NCBI RefSeq assembly: GCF_008923185.1
Contig: NZ_WBMT01000019.1
Span: 124,001-188,000, forward strand
Length of the DNA stretch: 64,000 nucleotides
Reading direction: 5' to 3'
DNA from: Actinomadura rudentiformis
GTDB lineage: Bacteria; Actinomycetota; Actinomycetes; Streptosporangiales; Streptosporangiaceae
Part shown: positions 40,400 to 48,575 of the stretch, one piece after another
How the letters are laid out: every line of letters begins with the position of its first letter
Position numbering within the stretch: the first letter of the stretch is position 1
Notes under the pieces: model-generated
What the model was told of the DNA's origin: nothing
The model's database searches: none
Seen by the model: the letters and a program-made list of their open reading frames with translations, nothing else
Made by a program: the position numbers and the translations under genes

Positions 40400-41203
40400 G
40401 TGGCAGGCTATTCCGATGACCTGCGTCTCGCCCATGTGCTGGCGGACGCGGCCGACGACATCACGACCAAAAGGTTCAAGGCGCTCGATCTGAGGATCGA
40501 GACCAAGCCTGACCTGACCCCGGTCAGTGACGCCGACCGCAGCGTCGAAGAACAGATCCGCGGCACCCTCAAGCGTGCCCGCCCCCGGGACGCCGTCCTG
40601 GGCGAGGAGTACGGCAGGACCGGTTACGGCGCGCGCTGCTGGGTCATCGACCCGATCGACGCCACCAAGAACTTCGTCCGCGGCGTCCCGGTGTGGGCCA
40701 CGCTCATCGCGCTGATGGAGTACGACGAGGTCGTCGTCGGCCTGGTTTCGGCGCCCGCGCTCAACCGCCGCTGGTGGGCCGCCCGCGGCGGCGGCGCCTG
40801 GACGGGCCGGAGCCTCGCCCGCGCCACCCGGCTGCAGGTCTCCTCCATCTCCGAACTGTCGGACGCCTCGCTCTCGTTCTCCAGCCTCAGCGGCTGGGAG
40901 GAGCAGGGGCGGCTGGAACGTTTCCTCGACCTCGGCCGCTCGGTCTGGCGCACCCGGGCCTTCGGCGACTTCTGGTCGCACATGATGGTCGCCGAGGGCG
41001 CCGTCGACATCTCCACCGAGCCCGAGGTCTCCCTCTGGGACCTCGCCGCCCTGCAGGTGATCGTCGAGGAGGCGGGCGGCATGTTCACCGACCTGGCCGG
41101 CGTCCCGGGCCCGGACGGCGGCAGCGTGGTCTGCACCAACGGCAAGCTGCACGCCGACGTGCTCCGCACGCTGGGCGGCGGCCAGCTCTCTCTCCGCATC
41201 TGA
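40400..41203 (+). CDS. hisN: Histidinol-phosphatase (inositol monophosphatase family)
   Basis: A 267-residue Mg-dependent phosphatase. TKPDLTPVSDADRSVEEQI, AVLGEEYG (metal Glu), WVIDPIDATKNFVRGVPVWATLIAL (metal Asp/Asp motif) and EVSLWDLAALQVIVEEAGG (W-D-x-A-A) are diagnostic. The DDLRLAHVLADAADDITTKRFKALDLRIETKPD opening is that of actinobacterial HisN. The GTG at 40400 is chosen by homology; a TAGCGT -10-like box ends 8 nt before it and no Shine-Dalgarno is present, so the message may be leaderless. It dephosphorylates histidinol phosphate. Confidence 0.85.
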   Translation: MAGYSDDLRLAHVLADAADDITTKRFKALDLRIETKPDLTPVSDADRSVEEQIRGTLKRARPRDAVLGEEYGRTGYGARCWVIDPIDATKNFVRGVPVWATLIALMEYDEVVVGLVSAPALNRRWWAARGGGAWTGRSLARATRLQVSSISELSDASLSFSSLSGWEEQGRLERFLDLGRSVWRTRAFGDFWSHMMVAEGAVDISTEPEVSLWDLAALQVIVEEAGGMFTDLAGVPGPDGGSVVCTNGKLHADVLRTLGGGQLSLRI

Positions 41204-41369
41204 TCGAATACGCTTCGCACTCTTTGGACGGCCGGGACACTCGCGACATATCGTGGAGCCAAGCGGAGCTTGTCCGTTGAAAGGGCGGTTGGGCGGGGGC
41301 TGTGGGATGGCGGAACCGGCGGCCCCTTCGCAGCCGTTGAACAATCGGGCGGCCATACGGAGGTAGGAG

Positions 41370-41561
41370 ATGTCCACCAAGACCAAATTCGTCATCGGCG
41401 GTGTCGTCGTTGGCTTCCTCACCCTGTTCATCTTCCCGTGGTGGGTCACCGCGCTGATCATCCTCGGCGTCCTGGGGGCACCGCTCGCGGGCTACCTCAT
41501 GCTCGACCCCTCCCAGCGCAAGCGCGTACGCGCCCAGGGCCGCAAGCGTCTCGGCAGCTGA
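41370..41561 (+). CDS. Small double-pass membrane protein
   Basis: A 63-residue protein with one long hydrophobic region that likely forms two short helices (FVIGGVVVGFLTLFIFPWWVTALIILGVLGAPLAGYLML) and a basic C-terminal tail (SQRKRVRAQGRKRLG). The ATG at 41370 has GGAGG with a good spacing. Codon use matches the neighbours, so it is a real gene; no family recognised. It is a lone gene between hisN and lhgO. Confidence 0.82.
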   Translation: MSTKTKFVIGGVVVGFLTLFIFPWWVTALIILGVLGAPLAGYLMLDPSQRKRVRAQGRKRLGS

Positions 41562-41647
41562 CCCGAAGTTCTGATCCGTGGCCTGCCGGTCTCTGATCCG
41601 TGGCCCGCGCCGACCTACGGCCGGGGGTGGTGTGCGAGCATCGGCTC

Positions 41648-42841
41648 GTGACTCGGATCGGCGTGGTGGGTGCGGGCATTCTCGGCCTCGCGGTGGCCAG
41701 GCGGCTCGCTGAGCTGCGCCCGGACGCCGCGGTCACGGTCGTCGACAAGGAAGACCGGATCGCCGCTCACCAGACCGGCCACAACAGCGGCGTCGCGCAT
41801 GCCGGGCTGTACTACGCCCCCGGATCGCTCAAGGCCACCCTGTGCCGGCGCGGCATCAACCTCCTCAAGGACTACTGCGCCGATCGCGGCCTGCCGTACG
41901 ACGAGTGCGGCAAGGTCGTGATCGCGCGTTCCGCCGGCGAACTGGGCGCCCTCGCAGAGATCGAGCGGCGTGCGACCGAGAACGGCGTGCCCGGGCTGCG
42001 CCGCCTGTCCGCCGCCGAGCTCCGCGAGATCGAACCACATGCGACCGGCGAGGCCGCCCTGCATTCCCCCACGACCGCGATCGTGGACTTCCCCGCGGTG
42101 GCCCGCGCGTACGCCGACGACGTGGCCAAGGCGGGCGGCGAGATCCGGCTCGGCTTCGAGGTCGTCGGGCTGCGGCGCGCAGGTGATCAGGTCGTGGTCT
42201 GGGCACCGGACGACGAACTCACCTTCGACCGCCTGGTCGTGTGCGCCGGGCTGCACTCCGACCGGGTGGCGAGGCTGGCCGGGGACGCCCCCGCACCCGC
42301 GATCGTGCCGTTCCGAGGCGAGTACTACCGTCTCGTCCCGGCCCGAACGGACCTCGTCCGCGGACTGATCTATCCCGTGCCCGATCCGCGCTATCCGTTC
42401 CTCGGCGTGCATTTCACACGCCGGGTGGACGGCGGCGTCGACGTCGGCCCGAACGCCGTCCTGGCGCTGGCCCGGGAGGGCTACCGTCGCCGCGACATCC
42501 GCCCGGCCGACCTCTGGGAGACCCTTCGCTGGCCAGGCTTCCGACGCCTGGCACGGCAGCATTGGCGTACGGGGATCAAGGAGATGTACGGCTCGGCGGT
42601 CAAACGCGCGTTCCTCGCCGAAGCGCAGGCCTTCGTACCGGAGTTGACGGCCGCCGACATGGTGCCTGCACCCGCCGGGGTACGGGCGCAGGCAGTGGAC
42701 GCGGACGGCTCCCTCGTGGACGACTTCCGCATCGGCTCGATCGGGCCCATCACCACCGTCCGCAACGCGCCCTCCCCCGCGGCGACGTCGTCCCTGGCCA
42801 TCGCCGAACACGTCGCCGACAGGGTGCTCGATCACCGGTAG
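41648..42841 (+). CDS. lhgO: L-2-hydroxyglutarate oxidase
   Basis: A 397-residue FAD-dependent DAO-fold enzyme. IGVVGAGILGLAVARRLAE is the FAD-binding Rossmann motif, and QTGHNSGVAHAGLYYAPGSLKATLCRRG and VPFRGEYYRL and FLGVHFTRRVDGGVDVGPNAVLALAREGY are the LhgO blocks. It oxidises L-2-hydroxyglutarate to 2-oxoglutarate at the membrane. The GTG at 41648 gives the normal start; earlier codons lack support. Its stop overlaps the convergent propeller-lipoprotein gene by 10 bp. Confidence 0.92.
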   Translation: MTRIGVVGAGILGLAVARRLAELRPDAAVTVVDKEDRIAAHQTGHNSGVAHAGLYYAPGSLKATLCRRGINLLKDYCADRGLPYDECGKVVIARSAGELGALAEIERRATENGVPGLRRLSAAELREIEPHATGEAALHSPTTAIVDFPAVARAYADDVAKAGGEIRLGFEVVGLRRAGDQVVVWAPDDELTFDRLVVCAGLHSDRVARLAGDAPAPAIVPFRGEYYRLVPARTDLVRGLIYPVPDPRYPFLGVHFTRRVDGGVDVGPNAVLALAREGYRRRDIRPADLWETLRWPGFRRLARQHWRTGIKEMYGSAVKRAFLAEAQAFVPELTAADMVPAPAGVRAQAVDADGSLVDDFRIGSIGPITTVRNAPSPAATSSLAIAEHVADRVLDHR

Positions 42842-43932
42842 GACACGATCGCCCCGGTCTCGGCACGCCCGTAGGCCCTTCCGGCTGCCAGCAATTGCGA
42901 CGTCCCTGGTAGCCGGGCGAGCGTCCCGAGCTCCAACTCGTCATATCCCTTGACCCGTACGGGATGAATGGTCCACTTGCCGGATGCGGAACGGTGCACC
43001 AGCCGAGCCTTCAAGACGCCGGGCTCCGTCGTGCCGAGGAACCACATGCCGCCCTTTCCGTCGGGCACCGGCGCGGAGTTCTCGGCCCAGTATCCGACGG
43101 TCTTTCCCATCTTCTGGAACCGCCACTTCCGGCCGTCGAACGAGAGCAGGGACGCCCCGGCGCCCGGCCCTTCCGCCAAGGCCGGATCGACGGTGATCCA
43201 GACGCCGTTCGGGGTGGCGGTGACGCTGTTGAACGTGCCACGGACCCGGGGCACGCCGCTCTCCACCGTCCGCCATCGACGGCCGTCGTAGCGACCGACC
43301 ATCTGGCGGCCGCCCCTGCCCATCCCGACTGCCCAGATGTCCGTGGCAGAACGGGCGCCGGCCTGGAAGACGGCGAACGGCGTGGGGACCCTCCTCCAGC
43401 CGCGGCCGTTGTAATGCCAGGTGACACCGCTTTGGGGCGACCTGGCGGTCCCGAACACCCAGACGTCCTTCGGCCCCAGGGCGACCATGTCGGTGATCGT
43501 CATGCTCCCCAGCCGCCCGGTCACCTGCCACTTCCGGCCGTTCCAGCGCACGACCGCGGGGCTCTTCCCGCCTCTGGTCACGGCCCAGACATTGGTGCGC
43601 GCCGATGCGCTCGCGGCCGCGATCGCGCCTTCTCTGCCGAGCGGCAGCGCGACGTCGCGCCACTTCTTGCCATCCCACCGTGCGGCCGACGGCCATCGGG
43701 TGCGGTCCGTCCGCCCCCGGCCCCCGAAGGCCCACGCCTCGTTCGGCCCGGTGGCGACGACCTCCGGGTCGACCGCCAGCCAGGACGCGGTCTTGAGTAC
43801 GCGCCACCCGCGCGCAGAAGCCGTGTCCGATGATGCCGCCGACGAACTGGCGGGAAGCGTCCCGCACGCGGTCAGGGACAGTGCGCTTCCGGCGGCCGCA
43901 AGGCCGATCTTTGCTCTCATGACCGCAATCAT
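42832..43932 (-). CDS. Secreted lipoprotein with beta-propeller-like repeats
   Basis: A protein of about 366 residues with a lipobox (LSLTACG, Cys23) and repeated W-D-G-K-K-W / W-N-G-R-K-W / Y-D-G-R-R-W segments with T-D-I-W-A-V-G style strands, a pattern typical of six- or seven-bladed propellers. The starts at 43930-43932 or 43918-43920 (MRAKIGLAA) differ by four residues. No catalytic site is seen; it may bind a surface ligand. It ends within the lhgO 3' end. Confidence 0.78.
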   Translation of the reverse strand: MIAVMRAKIGLAAAGSALSLTACGTLPASSSAASSDTASARGWRVLKTASWLAVDPEVVATGPNEAWAFGGRGRTDRTRWPSAARWDGKKWRDVALPLGREGAIAAASASARTNVWAVTRGGKSPAVVRWNGRKWQVTGRLGSMTITDMVALGPKDVWVFGTARSPQSGVTWHYNGRGWRRVPTPFAVFQAGARSATDIWAVGMGRGGRQMVGRYDGRRWRTVESGVPRVRGTFNSVTATPNGVWITVDPALAEGPGAGASLLSFDGRKWRFQKMGKTVGYWAENSAPVPDGKGGMWFLGTTEPGVLKARLVHRSASGKWTIHPVRVKGYDELELGTLARLPGTSQLLAAGRAYGRAETGAIVSYR

Positions 43933-43991
43933 GATGTCGCCGGACGCTCGCCGCCTGAGTACGCATACTCAGGCGCCGAGGGTGAAATGTC

Positions 43992-45098
43992 TCACTCGAC
44001 GGCGTCGAGGATGTGGGCGGCCCGTTCGGGTGTGGTGACGGCGCGGAGGTTCTTTTCCAAATGGACCTGCTCCAGGTCCGTGGCGAACACAAGGAAGTCG
44101 TCCGCCACTGCGAGGTGATTCCGCCAGTCGAGTTCGTTCAGCCGCTGGCTCGCCTCGTTCAGCAGTGTCTGCAGCCGTCCGTCCTCCAGGCACGTCTGGT
44201 CGAGATAGCAGGCCAGCTCGTAGAGCTCTGGAGCCCGCTCCTCGGTGATGTCGAGTTCGTGGAAATCGGCATCGGTGAGGAGAGCGACAATGCCCGCTGC
44301 GCCCTCACTCGCCGGGAGCGCCAGAAGCGGCGGCAGAACGGCGAACTGCCCTGGCGAATACAGCAGTGCCAGGCAGGCGGGCGTCACCGGCGGCGGGTCG
44401 GCCGTCACGGCGTCGGGGACGGCCTCGACGAGCCTGTCCACGAAGGCACGTTCGATCTCCTTGACGCTCGTCCCGGCGGGCAGTGCCCGGTAGGCGACCT
44501 GGCTGCCCCTGGTCACCTTGGTGATCTCGCCCTCCGCGTCATGCTCGACGTTGATCGTGACGAACGGGCTGAGCCGATCGAGGGTGTCGCCGTGCTCCTC
44601 GTCCACCCGGACCAGCCGTTCGTCCTCGTACGAGAAGCGGGAGCGGCCGCAACCGCCGGTCGCCTGGTACTCGGCGGTCGCCAGCCGTCCCCCGTCGTAG
44701 GTGAAGATCTCGTGGCGGATGGCCGCCTTGTCCGGTGAGTACGTGAAGCGCGCGAGCTCGGCCGGCCCGGACGGACCATGCACGAAGAACGTCTCGTAGT
44801 GCCTGTCTTCGAATGTGGTGTGCTGCCGTTCGACCCAGACCCGGCCGCCGTCGTCCAGGCCGTACCAATAGGCGGCGCCTTCAGGTCCGTCGAGGCCCTC
44901 AGGTCCGTCGAGGCCCTCGGATCCGTCGAGGCCCTCGGATCCGTCGAGCCGCTCGCCGACCGGAAACCGCAGTGCCAGGAAGTAGAGCGGGTCGACCGCG
45001 TACGCCTGGTCCGTGTACGGCACCCACTGGATGACCCGCGACTCCGCTGCGGCTTTGCGGTCGGCGTATTCAGCACTCATCCACGACATATCGGCCAT
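43992..45098 (-). CDS. Hypothetical protein with in-frame tandem repeat
   Basis: A 368-residue cytosolic protein of unknown function. It opens with an acidic part containing four six-residue DGSEGL/DGPEGL repeats (residues about 52-75) encoded by the 18-bp tandem array at 44881-44952. The rest is acidic and shows no recognised domain, although HDAEGEITKVTRG resembles the RHS/YD-type short repeats, which is only a hint. The ATG at 45096-45098 is taken; MSWMSAEY four codons on is an alternative. It is the last gene before the methyltransferase/flavoprotein pair. Confidence 0.68.
   Translation of the reverse strand: MADMSWMSAEYADRKAAAESRVIQWVPYTDQAYAVDPLYFLALRFPVGERLDGSEGLDGSEGLDGPEGLDGPEGAAYWYGLDDGGRVWVERQHTTFEDRHYETFFVHGPSGPAELARFTYSPDKAAIRHEIFTYDGGRLATAEYQATGGCGRSRFSYEDERLVRVDEEHGDTLDRLSPFVTINVEHDAEGEITKVTRGSQVAYRALPAGTSVKEIERAFVDRLVEAVPDAVTADPPPVTPACLALLYSPGQFAVLPPLLALPASEGAAGIVALLTDADFHELDITEERAPELYELACYLDQTCLEDGRLQTLLNEASQRLNELDWRNHLAVADDFLVFATDLEQVHLEKNLRAVTTPERAAHILDAVE
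44881..44952. repeat. 18-bp x 4 tandem repeat (minisatellite)
   Basis: Four units (44881-44898, 44899-44916, 44917-44934, 44935-44952). The first two are identical, TCAGGTCCGTCGAGGCCC, and the others differ by 2-4 bases. Each encodes six residues, so copy number can vary without a frameshift. Confidence 0.9.
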
Positions 45099-45110
45099 CG
45101 GCCGAGAATG

Positions 45111-45713
45111 TCAGGTACGGCGGCGGGCTCGCAGGACGGTGTCGTGAACCGTGACCTGCCCCCCGTCTTTGTGCTTTTCAAGGCGCGGACGAGCCTCGGC
45201 GGTGACGATCTCCCACTCGTCCTTTGCGAGCGAGTCCGCGACCTCCTCGGCGGTGTAGAAGAGCTCGGGCATCTGCAGAGGCCGCACCTTGGTCTCCATG
45301 TCGGAGGGATGATGCGCGACGATCAGCAGGGTGCCGCCCGGGGCCACCATGTCGGCGAGCCGGGCGAACAGGATCTGCCGCGGCCCGTCCGGCGGGTGGG
45401 TGAACTGCGAGGAGATCAGGTCGAACCGCCGGCCGGGCTCCCAGGTGTTCATGTCGCCCTGCACCCACTCGACGCTCTTGGTGGTGTCGTTCGCGGCGCC
45501 CCGTTCGAGCGCGGTCGTGGAGTAGTCGACCGCCGTGACCTTCCAGCCGCGTTCCGCCAGCCAGACGGCGTCCGCGCCCTCGCCGCAGCCGACGTCGAGC
45601 GCGGTGCCCGGAGTCAGCTCGGAGGTCTCGGCCACCAGCTGGACGTTGGGACGGCCGCTCCAGATGTGCTCGTGGGAGCTGTAGCGCTCCTCCCAGTAGG
45701 TCTCATCGAACAT
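45111..45713 (-). CDS. Class I SAM-dependent methyltransferase
   Basis: A 200-residue methyltransferase: MFDETYWEERYSSHEHIWSGRPN at the N-terminus, ALDVGCGEGADAVWLAERGWKVTAVDYSTTALERG (motif I, then the acidic end of beta2), VQGDMNTWEPGRRFDLIS (motif II/III region) and APGGTLLIVAHHP (motif IV). This organisation is that of the TehB/UbiE-type small-molecule methyltransferases. It overlaps the upstream flavoprotein gene by 11 nt on the same strand, so the two are an operon and may act on a common substrate. Confidence 0.85.
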   Translation of the reverse strand: MFDETYWEERYSSHEHIWSGRPNVQLVAETSELTPGTALDVGCGEGADAVWLAERGWKVTAVDYSTTALERGAANDTTKSVEWVQGDMNTWEPGRRFDLISSQFTHPPDGPRQILFARLADMVAPGGTLLIVAHHPSDMETKVRPLQMPELFYTAEEVADSLAKDEWEIVTAEARPRLEKHKDGGQVTVHDTVLRARRRT

Positions 45714-46641
45714 TCTGGACGTCCTCCTCGACGAGATCGTTGTTGATCATGGCGCCGGCGGTCAGCCCGGCCGCGGCGGACACGATGACCTGCGCCTTGA
45801 GGTCGGTCACGTTGCCGGCCACATAGACGCCCGGGACAGAGGTGGCGCCGCTCGGGTCGGCCGCGATGTAACTGCCGAAGACGTGGCCGCCCACCTCCAG
45901 CTCCTCCGGCTTCAGGCCGAGCGGCTCGAACAGATCGGCCCGGGCGGTGAAGCGCGGCGAGACCACAAGGGCCTGGCGCGAAACGACCTCGCCGGAACGC
46001 AGCCGTACGCCGGTGAGCTGGTCGTCACGGACTTCGATGCCGGCGACCTCGCCTTCAACAAAGGTGATCCCGCGCTTGGCCAGTTGCTCGCGTTCGGCCT
46101 CGGAGGGTGCGGGCCCGGTGTGGACGAAGTAGGTCACGTCGGCGCTCAGCTGGCTGAAGAGCTTGGCCTGGTGCAGCCCGAACGGATTGGTGCCCAGGAC
46201 ACCGATCGCCTGGTCGCGCACCTCCCAGCCGTGGCAGTACGGGCAATGCAGGACGTCGCGCCCGAATCGTTCGGCGATGTCTGGCACGTCGGGCAGCTCG
46301 TCCACCAGCCCGGTAGTGATCAGCAACCGGCGCGCGTGCGCGGCCCTTCCGTCGGCCAGCTCGACGTGGAAGCCGTCGTCCGCCTTGCGGGCCGCGGTCA
46401 CGGTCCCGGAGACGATCTCGCCGCCGTAGGCCGTGACCTCGTCCCGGCCGATGGCCAGGAGCTCGCCGGGGGGCGTGCCCTCGCGCCCGAGGTAGTTGTG
46501 GATGTGTCCGGCCGGGGCGTTGCGCGGCTCGCCGGCGTCGATCGCCAATACCGAACGGCGTGAGCGTGCCAGAGCCAGGGCCCCGCTGAGCCCCGCCGCG
46601 CCCCCACCGATCACGATGACGTCGTACTTCGTGGTGTTCAT
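45703..46641 (-). CDS. NAD(P)/FAD-dependent oxidoreductase, thioredoxin-reductase-like
   Basis: A 312-residue flavoprotein. The N-terminal DVIVIGGGAAGLSGALALARSRRSVLAID is the FAD motif, CPYCHGWE (C-x-x-C near residue 137) the redox-active disulfide, and GVYVAGNVTDLKAQVIVSAAAGL the C-terminal FAD segment. Sequence order (FAD, disulfide in the second domain) matches the ferredoxin/thioredoxin reductase group found alone in actinobacteria, without thioredoxin. The ATG at 46639-46641 is chosen because the 20 residues before it have no homology and lie over the inverted repeats. It is coupled to the methyltransferase gene. Confidence 0.87.
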   Translation of the reverse strand: MNTTKYDVIVIGGGAAGLSGALALARSRRSVLAIDAGEPRNAPAGHIHNYLGREGTPPGELLAIGRDEVTAYGGEIVSGTVTAARKADDGFHVELADGRAAHARRLLITTGLVDELPDVPDIAERFGRDVLHCPYCHGWEVRDQAIGVLGTNPFGLHQAKLFSQLSADVTYFVHTGPAPSEAEREQLAKRGITFVEGEVAGIEVRDDQLTGVRLRSGEVVSRQALVVSPRFTARADLFEPLGLKPEELEVGGHVFGSYIAADPSGATSVPGVYVAGNVTDLKAQVIVSAAAGLTAGAMINNDLVEEDVQNVR

Positions 46642-46652
46642 GGCCACACTGT

Positions 46653-46699
46653 CAACGATGTGTCGCCAGATTGACAAACATCGTTGCCAAAATGGCAAC
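46653..46699. promoter_or_regulatory. Nested inverted repeats in the flavoprotein promoter
   Basis: Two dyads lie within 50 bp: CAACGATGT (46653-46661) with ACATCGTTG (46678-46686), 16 bp apart, and GTTGCCA-AAA-TGGCAAC (46683-46699). They overlap each other, and TGTCAA/TTGACA at 46650-46655 and 46671-46676 forms a third. This suggests an operator region for one or two dimeric repressors. Confidence 0.65.
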
Positions 46700-46701
46700 A
46701 C

Positions 46702-47157
46702 TCAGAAGATGCCGAGACTGGGAAGAAGCTTCTGCGCCGCCCGCACGATGTGGTCAGCACTGCTCAGCGCCTTCTCGATCTCGGCCTCGTCCGCGCTGTC
46801 GCCCGGGAAGGCCGGATACTCCAGCTCGTTGCGGCGGATGCGAAGACCTCTGAACGGCTTGAAGACCTCGCCGAACTGGGCGCGCAACACCTCGTCCACG
46901 ACCAGGTGCCCGCCCTTGGTCGTCGGCCGGAGCCCCTGGTGAGCGAGCACAGCGGTCCCCGCGAGGCGCGCGGCGTCATATGCGAGGACGTAAGCGCTGT
47001 CGCGGTCGGTAGCACCAAGGACGACCGCCGAGGCATAGGTCCGCTGCGCCTTGGCCAGCCAGGGTTCGCCGTCGGCTGCCGGACCCTGGACCTTCTGCAG
47101 TTCCCCGGTGGCGATCAGCCGCTCGATGACGGCTTCACCTCGTGTCCAACGCGCCAT
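46702..47157 (-). CDS. HEPN-domain toxin-like protein
   Basis: A 151-residue helical protein of the HEPN family (RTYASAVVLGATDRDSAYVLAYDAARLAGTAVLAHQGLRP). The candidate RNase motif region is RIRRNELEYPAF, with R-N-x-x-E-Y in the place where most HEPN toxins have R-x4-6-H, so catalysis may differ from the typical case. It lies 6 bp after the nucleotidyltransferase gene and pairs with it. HEPN toxins cleave RNA and are blocked by AMPylation from the partner MNT. Confidence 0.82.
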   Translation of the reverse strand: MARWTRGEAVIERLIATGELQKVQGPAADGEPWLAKAQRTYASAVVLGATDRDSAYVLAYDAARLAGTAVLAHQGLRPTTKGGHLVVDEVLRAQFGEVFKPFRGLRIRRNELEYPAFPGDSADEAEIEKALSSADHIVRAAQKLLPSLGIF

Positions 47158-47163
47158 GCCGCC

Positions 47164-47757
47164 TCACCCGTCCGCCGGAAGATCACCGTATGCGATCACG
47201 AACGGTGATGCCTTGACCTGCTGAACGAGCGGATCCGTGTCGGCCAGCCAGCGATCGGGAGGCCGGACGACCGGATTGACCGGCAGGTCGAGCCGGTCCT
47301 GAACGGCCTCCGCCGCCTCGTAGACCTCCGCGCGGTCGACGTCCCCGAGCACGAGCACGTCCACGTCGTTCGGGGCCGGGCCGGCCTCTCCCTCATAGCG
47401 CCGTGCCCACGAGCCGAAGATCAGCACCGTCCGGACCCCGGCCACCTGGGCGAACGAGTCGGCCACGGCCACCTGGGGGCCGAACGTGAGGGTGAGCAGC
47501 CGGGCCAGCGCGTCGGCGACCAGATGCCCGGTGTTGGCCCGCAACAGCCGGGACCGGCCGACCGGCCGCGCCGTGATGAGTTCGGCGTCCAGCAACCTCC
47601 CCACCTCGCCGTGCAGCGTGGACATCGACACGCCCAGCCGCCGCGAGAGGTCGGCCAGCGTGAAGTCCTGGCCGGGGTGGAAGAACAGCACGGTGAGCAG
47701 GTCGGCCTGATGCCTGGATCTGAAGATCGGCAACAGCGGCGGAGCATCACTTCGCAT
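47164..47757 (-). CDS. MNT-domain nucleotidyltransferase fused to wHTH (HEPN antitoxin)
   Basis: A 197-residue protein: an N-terminal winged helix (FTLADLSRRLGVSMSTLHGEVGRLLDAELI) and a minimal nucleotidyltransferase domain with IFGSWARRYEG and NDVDVLVLGD (the G-S-x9-D-x-D metal motif with a longer spacer than usual). The winged helix suggests autoregulation of the pair at its own promoter. It precedes the HEPN gene, which is the order seen in these toxin-antitoxin systems. The ATG at 47755-47757 is the natural start. Confidence 0.83.
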   Translation of the reverse strand: MRSDAPPLLPIFRSRHQADLLTVLFFHPGQDFTLADLSRRLGVSMSTLHGEVGRLLDAELITARPVGRSRLLRANTGHLVADALARLLTLTFGPQVAVADSFAQVAGVRTVLIFGSWARRYEGEAGPAPNDVDVLVLGDVDRAEVYEAAEAVQDRLDLPVNPVVRPPDRWLADTDPLVQQVKASPFVIAYGDLPADG

Positions 47758-47800
47758 AGACCGAATATATCTCCGAGTTAACCGAAGTCGAACTGCCCGC

Positions 47801-48403
47801 TCAGGCGCCGCCCTGCTGCGCTACCGCTGTCCCAATGGCGGCGCTCACGGCCTCCTTCGCGAAAGCGACGGCCGCTTCGCCCGCCCCTTCCTCGCCCAGC
47901 ACGGGGCCGCTCGCGTGCAGACCGTCGATGAGCAGCATGATCTTGTCGGCCAGCGCTCGCGGATCCCGCGCTCCCGCCTGCTCGGCGAGATCCCGCAGGA
48001 GGGCCCGCCTGGCGGTGTGGTAGTCCAGGATGATCCGGCGAGCCGGGTGACCGGCGTCGGGAAAGCTGGGCAGGCTGTTGCGAAGAGGGCAGCCGCGGAA
48101 TCCGGGGGTGGCGGAGCGCTGGGCCACCGCGCCCACGATGGCGATGAGCCGGCCCGCCGGATCTTCGGGCAACGGCCGGATCGCCTTCTCGATCAAGTCG
48201 GCCCCCTCCTGCCTGCAGCGGTCCAGATAGGCGACCACCAGATCATCCTTGCTGCCGAACTCGCGATAGAGCACGTTCTTGCCGCAGCCGCACTCATCGA
48301 TGATCTGCTGCAGCCCCACCCCGTCCGGGCCGTGCTCCTGGAACAGGCGGGACGCGACGCTCAGGATGCGGTCGCGGGTCCCCGGATCAGGCTTTCGTGC
48401 CAT
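47801..48403 (-). CDS. TetR-family repressor of the MFS gene
   Basis: A 200-residue TetR regulator. The N-terminal helix-turn-helix reads TRDRILSVASRLFQEHGPDGVGLQQIIDECGCGKNVLYREFGSKDDLVVAYL, and the C-terminal ligand domain has the TetR_C layout of proteins such as AcrR. Codon use is normal. It is divergent from the MFS gene; three operator-like palindromes lie between them, so it probably represses both and senses the exported compound. Confidence 0.9.
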   Translation of the reverse strand: MARKPDPGTRDRILSVASRLFQEHGPDGVGLQQIIDECGCGKNVLYREFGSKDDLVVAYLDRCRQEGADLIEKAIRPLPEDPAGRLIAIVGAVAQRSATPGFRGCPLRNSLPSFPDAGHPARRIILDYHTARRALLRDLAEQAGARDPRALADKIMLLIDGLHASGPVLGEEGAGEAAVAFAKEAVSAAIGTAVAQQGGA

Positions 48404-48427
48404 CTTCTCCTCCCCCCGCCAGCATAG

Positions 48428-48443
48428 CGGACCGATAGGTCCG
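48428..48443. promoter_or_regulatory. TetR operator O1
   Basis: CGGACCGATAGGTCCG, a 16-bp palindrome with one mismatch in the centre, 25 bp from the tetR start. It is the same dyad as O2 and O3. Confidence 0.8.
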
Positions 48444-48463
48444 GAATCTTCAACGCGGCGACC

Positions 48464-48493
48464 TTGACATCCCGTCGACCCTCCTCCAATGAT
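48464..48493 (+). promoter_or_regulatory. Promoter of the MFS gene
   Basis: TTGACA (48464-48469), 18 bases, AATGAT (48488-48493). The two operators O2 and O3 follow the -10 immediately, so bound repressor would block the start site. Confidence 0.65.
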
Positions 48494-48494
48494 T

Positions 48495-48525
48495 GGGACC
48501 GATCAGTCCGGGACCGATCGGTCCG
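48495..48525. promoter_or_regulatory. TetR operators O2 and O3 in tandem
   Basis: GGGACCGATCAGTCCG (48495-48510) and GGGACCGATCGGTCCG (48510-48525), sharing one base, 15 bp centre to centre. Both are 16-bp dyads of the GGACCGAT-type found at O1. Confidence 0.85.
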
Positions 48526-48575
48526 TTTTCCCGTCGTGCCGCCAGAGGCGCCTGGGGACTCCAAGAAAGAAGGAC

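Noticed and set aside
44813..45746. Plus-strand frame of about 320 codons over the methyltransferase
   Set aside because: Shadow of the minus-strand methyltransferase and repeat protein.
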